This document shows positions 5,254 through 6,515 of a stretch of DNA of 6,515 bases, one piece after another. The number at the start of each line of letters is the position of its first letter. Position 1 is the first letter of the stretch. The position numbers and the translations under genes were made by a program. The stretch covers positions 1 through 6,515 of the forward strand of contig VGJG01000101.1 in the NCBI GenBank assembly GCA_016867615.1, in the 5' to 3' direction. This DNA comes from Candidatus Aminicenantota bacterium. Its GTDB lineage: Bacteria > Acidobacteriota > Aminicenantia > Aminicenantales > JAFGAV01. The notes below the pieces were generated by a model. That model worked only from the letters and a program-made list of their open reading frames with translations. It did no database searches and had not been told where the DNA came from.

Positions 5254-6515
5254 AGCGCATCCCGGCCGCTGTCCTGACCGCGGCCTTCTTCCTGTCGGCC
5301 GCCGCGGGCCTGGGGGCTGATACCGCGCTTTCCGGCATGGTCAAGCTCTTCTCCTCGGTCTATCTCCAGGATCATGCCTCGGGGACCTATTTCTCCCACG
5401 GCGCGGGGGAGTTCGGCCTGAGACGGCTCGAAGTCCGTTTCTCGCTCGCGGGCCGCGCGACCGACAGGGTCGGCTACGGCCTGCGGCTCGACGGCTTCGC
5501 CACCCCCGAGGCCATGTCCCTCGGCTCGAACTCCGGGCTCCTGCCCGAGTCGGAGAGCACGGGAGCGCCGCTCCGCAGCGAGCCGTTCGACCTTGTGCTC
5601 ACCGAAGCCTGGGTCGCGGTCGAGGGGCTGGTGTTCAAGAACCTGGACTTGACCGTGGGCCGGCAGCGCCTCTCCTGGGGAACGGCCGACAAGGTGGGCG
5701 TGGTGGACAACCTCAACCCCGTCGACCTGGCCAACTTCTTCACCTTCGACCCCGATCATTTCGCCGAGAGACGTCCCCAGACGGCCGTCAACCTGGAATA
5801 CCATTTCGGCCCGACGGGCAAGCTCCAGCTCGTCTGGCTGCTCGAGCGGCAGTACTCGCCCCTGCCGCGGGGTTTCACCGATCTCCTCCGGGGAGATTTT
5901 GGCTCCGCGGCGGAGGTCCACGTCGCCTCCCGGGAGCCGCTCCTCAGGCACACGAACCTCGGTTTCCGCTTATCGACCGTCGTGGCCGGGACGGACGTCG
6001 GCCTGACCTATTACCGGGGGAACTTCCCTCTGCCCGTCCTCACCGGCCTGTCGTTCACGGCCGCGGGGTGCGACTTGCGCTACGATTATCCGGGCCAGCA
6101 GGTGCTCGGCGCGGACCTGGCGGGCGAGGCCCTGGGGATCGGGTTCTGGGCCGAAGCGGCCTACGTCGTTCCGGAGAGCATCCGGGGCTCGGTGTCCAGG
6201 CCGGTGTTCGTCAACGGCGGCCTCGTCGATTTCGTCACGGCCTTTCCCGTGTTCGAACGCGGCTGGCTGCGCGCCGTCCTGGGCGCCGACACGACGCTCT
6301 CCTGGGGGACGGGGCTTTATCTCAACCTCCAGTACGTCCGGGGATTTTTCGACGAGGGCGCCTACGCGGACGACTACAAGCGGCTGTTCCAGAGGGGCCG
6401 GGGCATGTTCTTCGGCGAGCTCGAGGACTACGTCCTGGGCCGCGCCGAGTACAAGCTCCTGCGCGGCGACCTGAAGCTCGAGCTCGGCGGGCTGGTGGAG
6501 GCGGCCGGCGGCGCC
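5250..6515 (+). CDS. Predicted outer-membrane beta-barrel protein, DUF1302/porin-like (3' end outside window)
   Basis: The frame stays open from GTG 5250 to the last base, giving 422 residues with no stop. Residues 1-23 (MKRIPAAVLTAAFFLSAAAG then LGA) form a Sec signal peptide, with cleavage probably before Asp24. The mature part is made of alternating polar/hydrophobic strands rich in aromatics and Gly, typical of outer-membrane barrels, such as the FGLRRLEVRFSLAG and GYGLRLDGFA strands. The clearest motif is GRQRLSWGTADKVGVV (137-152) followed by DNLNPVDLANFF (153-164), close to the GRQ-x-x-WG-x-x-D...NP-x-D signature seen in DUF1302 and related barrels found next to MMPL transporters. It has no visible TonB box or plug. 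It probably acts as the outer-membrane acceptor or exit for whatever the MMPL pump and LolA-like protein handle. Exact family assignment is uncertain, and no other complete domain can be named. Confidence 0.8.
   Translation, partial: MKRIPAAVLTAAFFLSAAAGLGADTALSGMVKLFSSVYLQDHASGTYFSHGAGEFGLRRLEVRFSLAGRATDRVGYGLRLDGFATPEAMSLGSNSGLLPESESTGAPLRSEPFDLVLTEAWVAVEGLVFKNLDLTVGRQRLSWGTADKVGVVDNLNPVDLANFFTFDPDHFAERRPQTAVNLEYHFGPTGKLQLVWLLERQYSPLPRGFTDLLRGDFGSAAEVHVASREPLLRHTNLGFRLSTVVAGTDVGLTYYRGNFPLPVLTGLSFTAAGCDLRYDYPGQQVLGADLAGEALGIGFWAEAAYVVPESIRGSVSRPVFVNGGLVDFVTAFPVFERGWLRAVLGADTTLSWGTGLYLNLQYVRGFFDEGAYADDYKRLFQRGRGMFFGELEDYVLGRAEYKLLRGDLKLELGGLVEAAGGA

Noticed and set aside
5337..6515. Alternative ATG start for the barrel gene at 5337
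   Set aside because: It would remove the signal peptide encoded from GTG 5250, which also has a good GGAGG site and a coupled overlap with the previous stop.
1..6515. Mobile elements, CRISPR arrays, tRNA or rRNA genes
   Set aside because: No inverted-repeat-flanked transposase, no regularly spaced repeats and no RNA-gene-like stretch were seen; coding density is close to complete.

Overview
This is a GC-rich window from a bacterium with an outer membrane. Five genes, all on the + strand, fill almost the whole stretch. The evidence for a diderm is the last two genes, an exported LolA-like periplasmic protein and an outer-membrane beta-barrel. Strong GC bias at third codon positions, the YfcC-type carrier and the MMPL / LolA-like / barrel set would suit Acidobacteriota or Candidatus Aminicenantes (or a deltaproteobacterial-type lineage). 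That placement is a low-confidence guess, because the window has no rRNA or marker gene.

Layout. (1) Bases 1-762 hold the C-terminal half of a YfcC-family membrane carrier, cut by the window start and followed directly by a GC-rich nested hairpin. (2) Bases 763-870 are a compact regulatory region: consensus -35 and -10 hexamers with a 16-bp spacer, then a palindromic operator that fills the whole leader up to the next ATG. (3) Bases 871-1476 encode a TetR-family repressor. (4) Bases 1477-1553 hold a second copy of the same operator just ahead of the Shine-Dalgarno of the next gene. (5) Bases 1554-4469 encode a large RND-superfamily MMPL transporter with an enlarged second periplasmic domain. 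(6) Bases 4483-5253 encode a LolA-like outer-membrane lipoprotein-sorting family protein with a signal peptide. (7) Bases 5250-6515 encode the first 422 residues of a predicted outer-membrane beta-barrel that starts at a GTG overlapping the previous stop; it runs off the window.

How the parts fit. The last three genes are tightly packed (13-nt gap, then 4-nt overlap) and cover the inner membrane, periplasm and outer membrane in that order. The best reading is a trans-envelope export or lipid-trafficking pathway: the MMPL pump extracts a hydrophobic molecule from the inner membrane, the LolA-fold protein carries it, and the barrel receives or inserts it. The TetR protein probably represses both its own gene and the transport operon, since near-identical operators with AGTGA/TCACT arms lie in front of each. 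The cargo and inducer cannot be read from the sequence; a lipid, acyl compound or hydrophobic toxin is the natural hypothesis. The YfcC-type gene upstream appears to be a separate unit.
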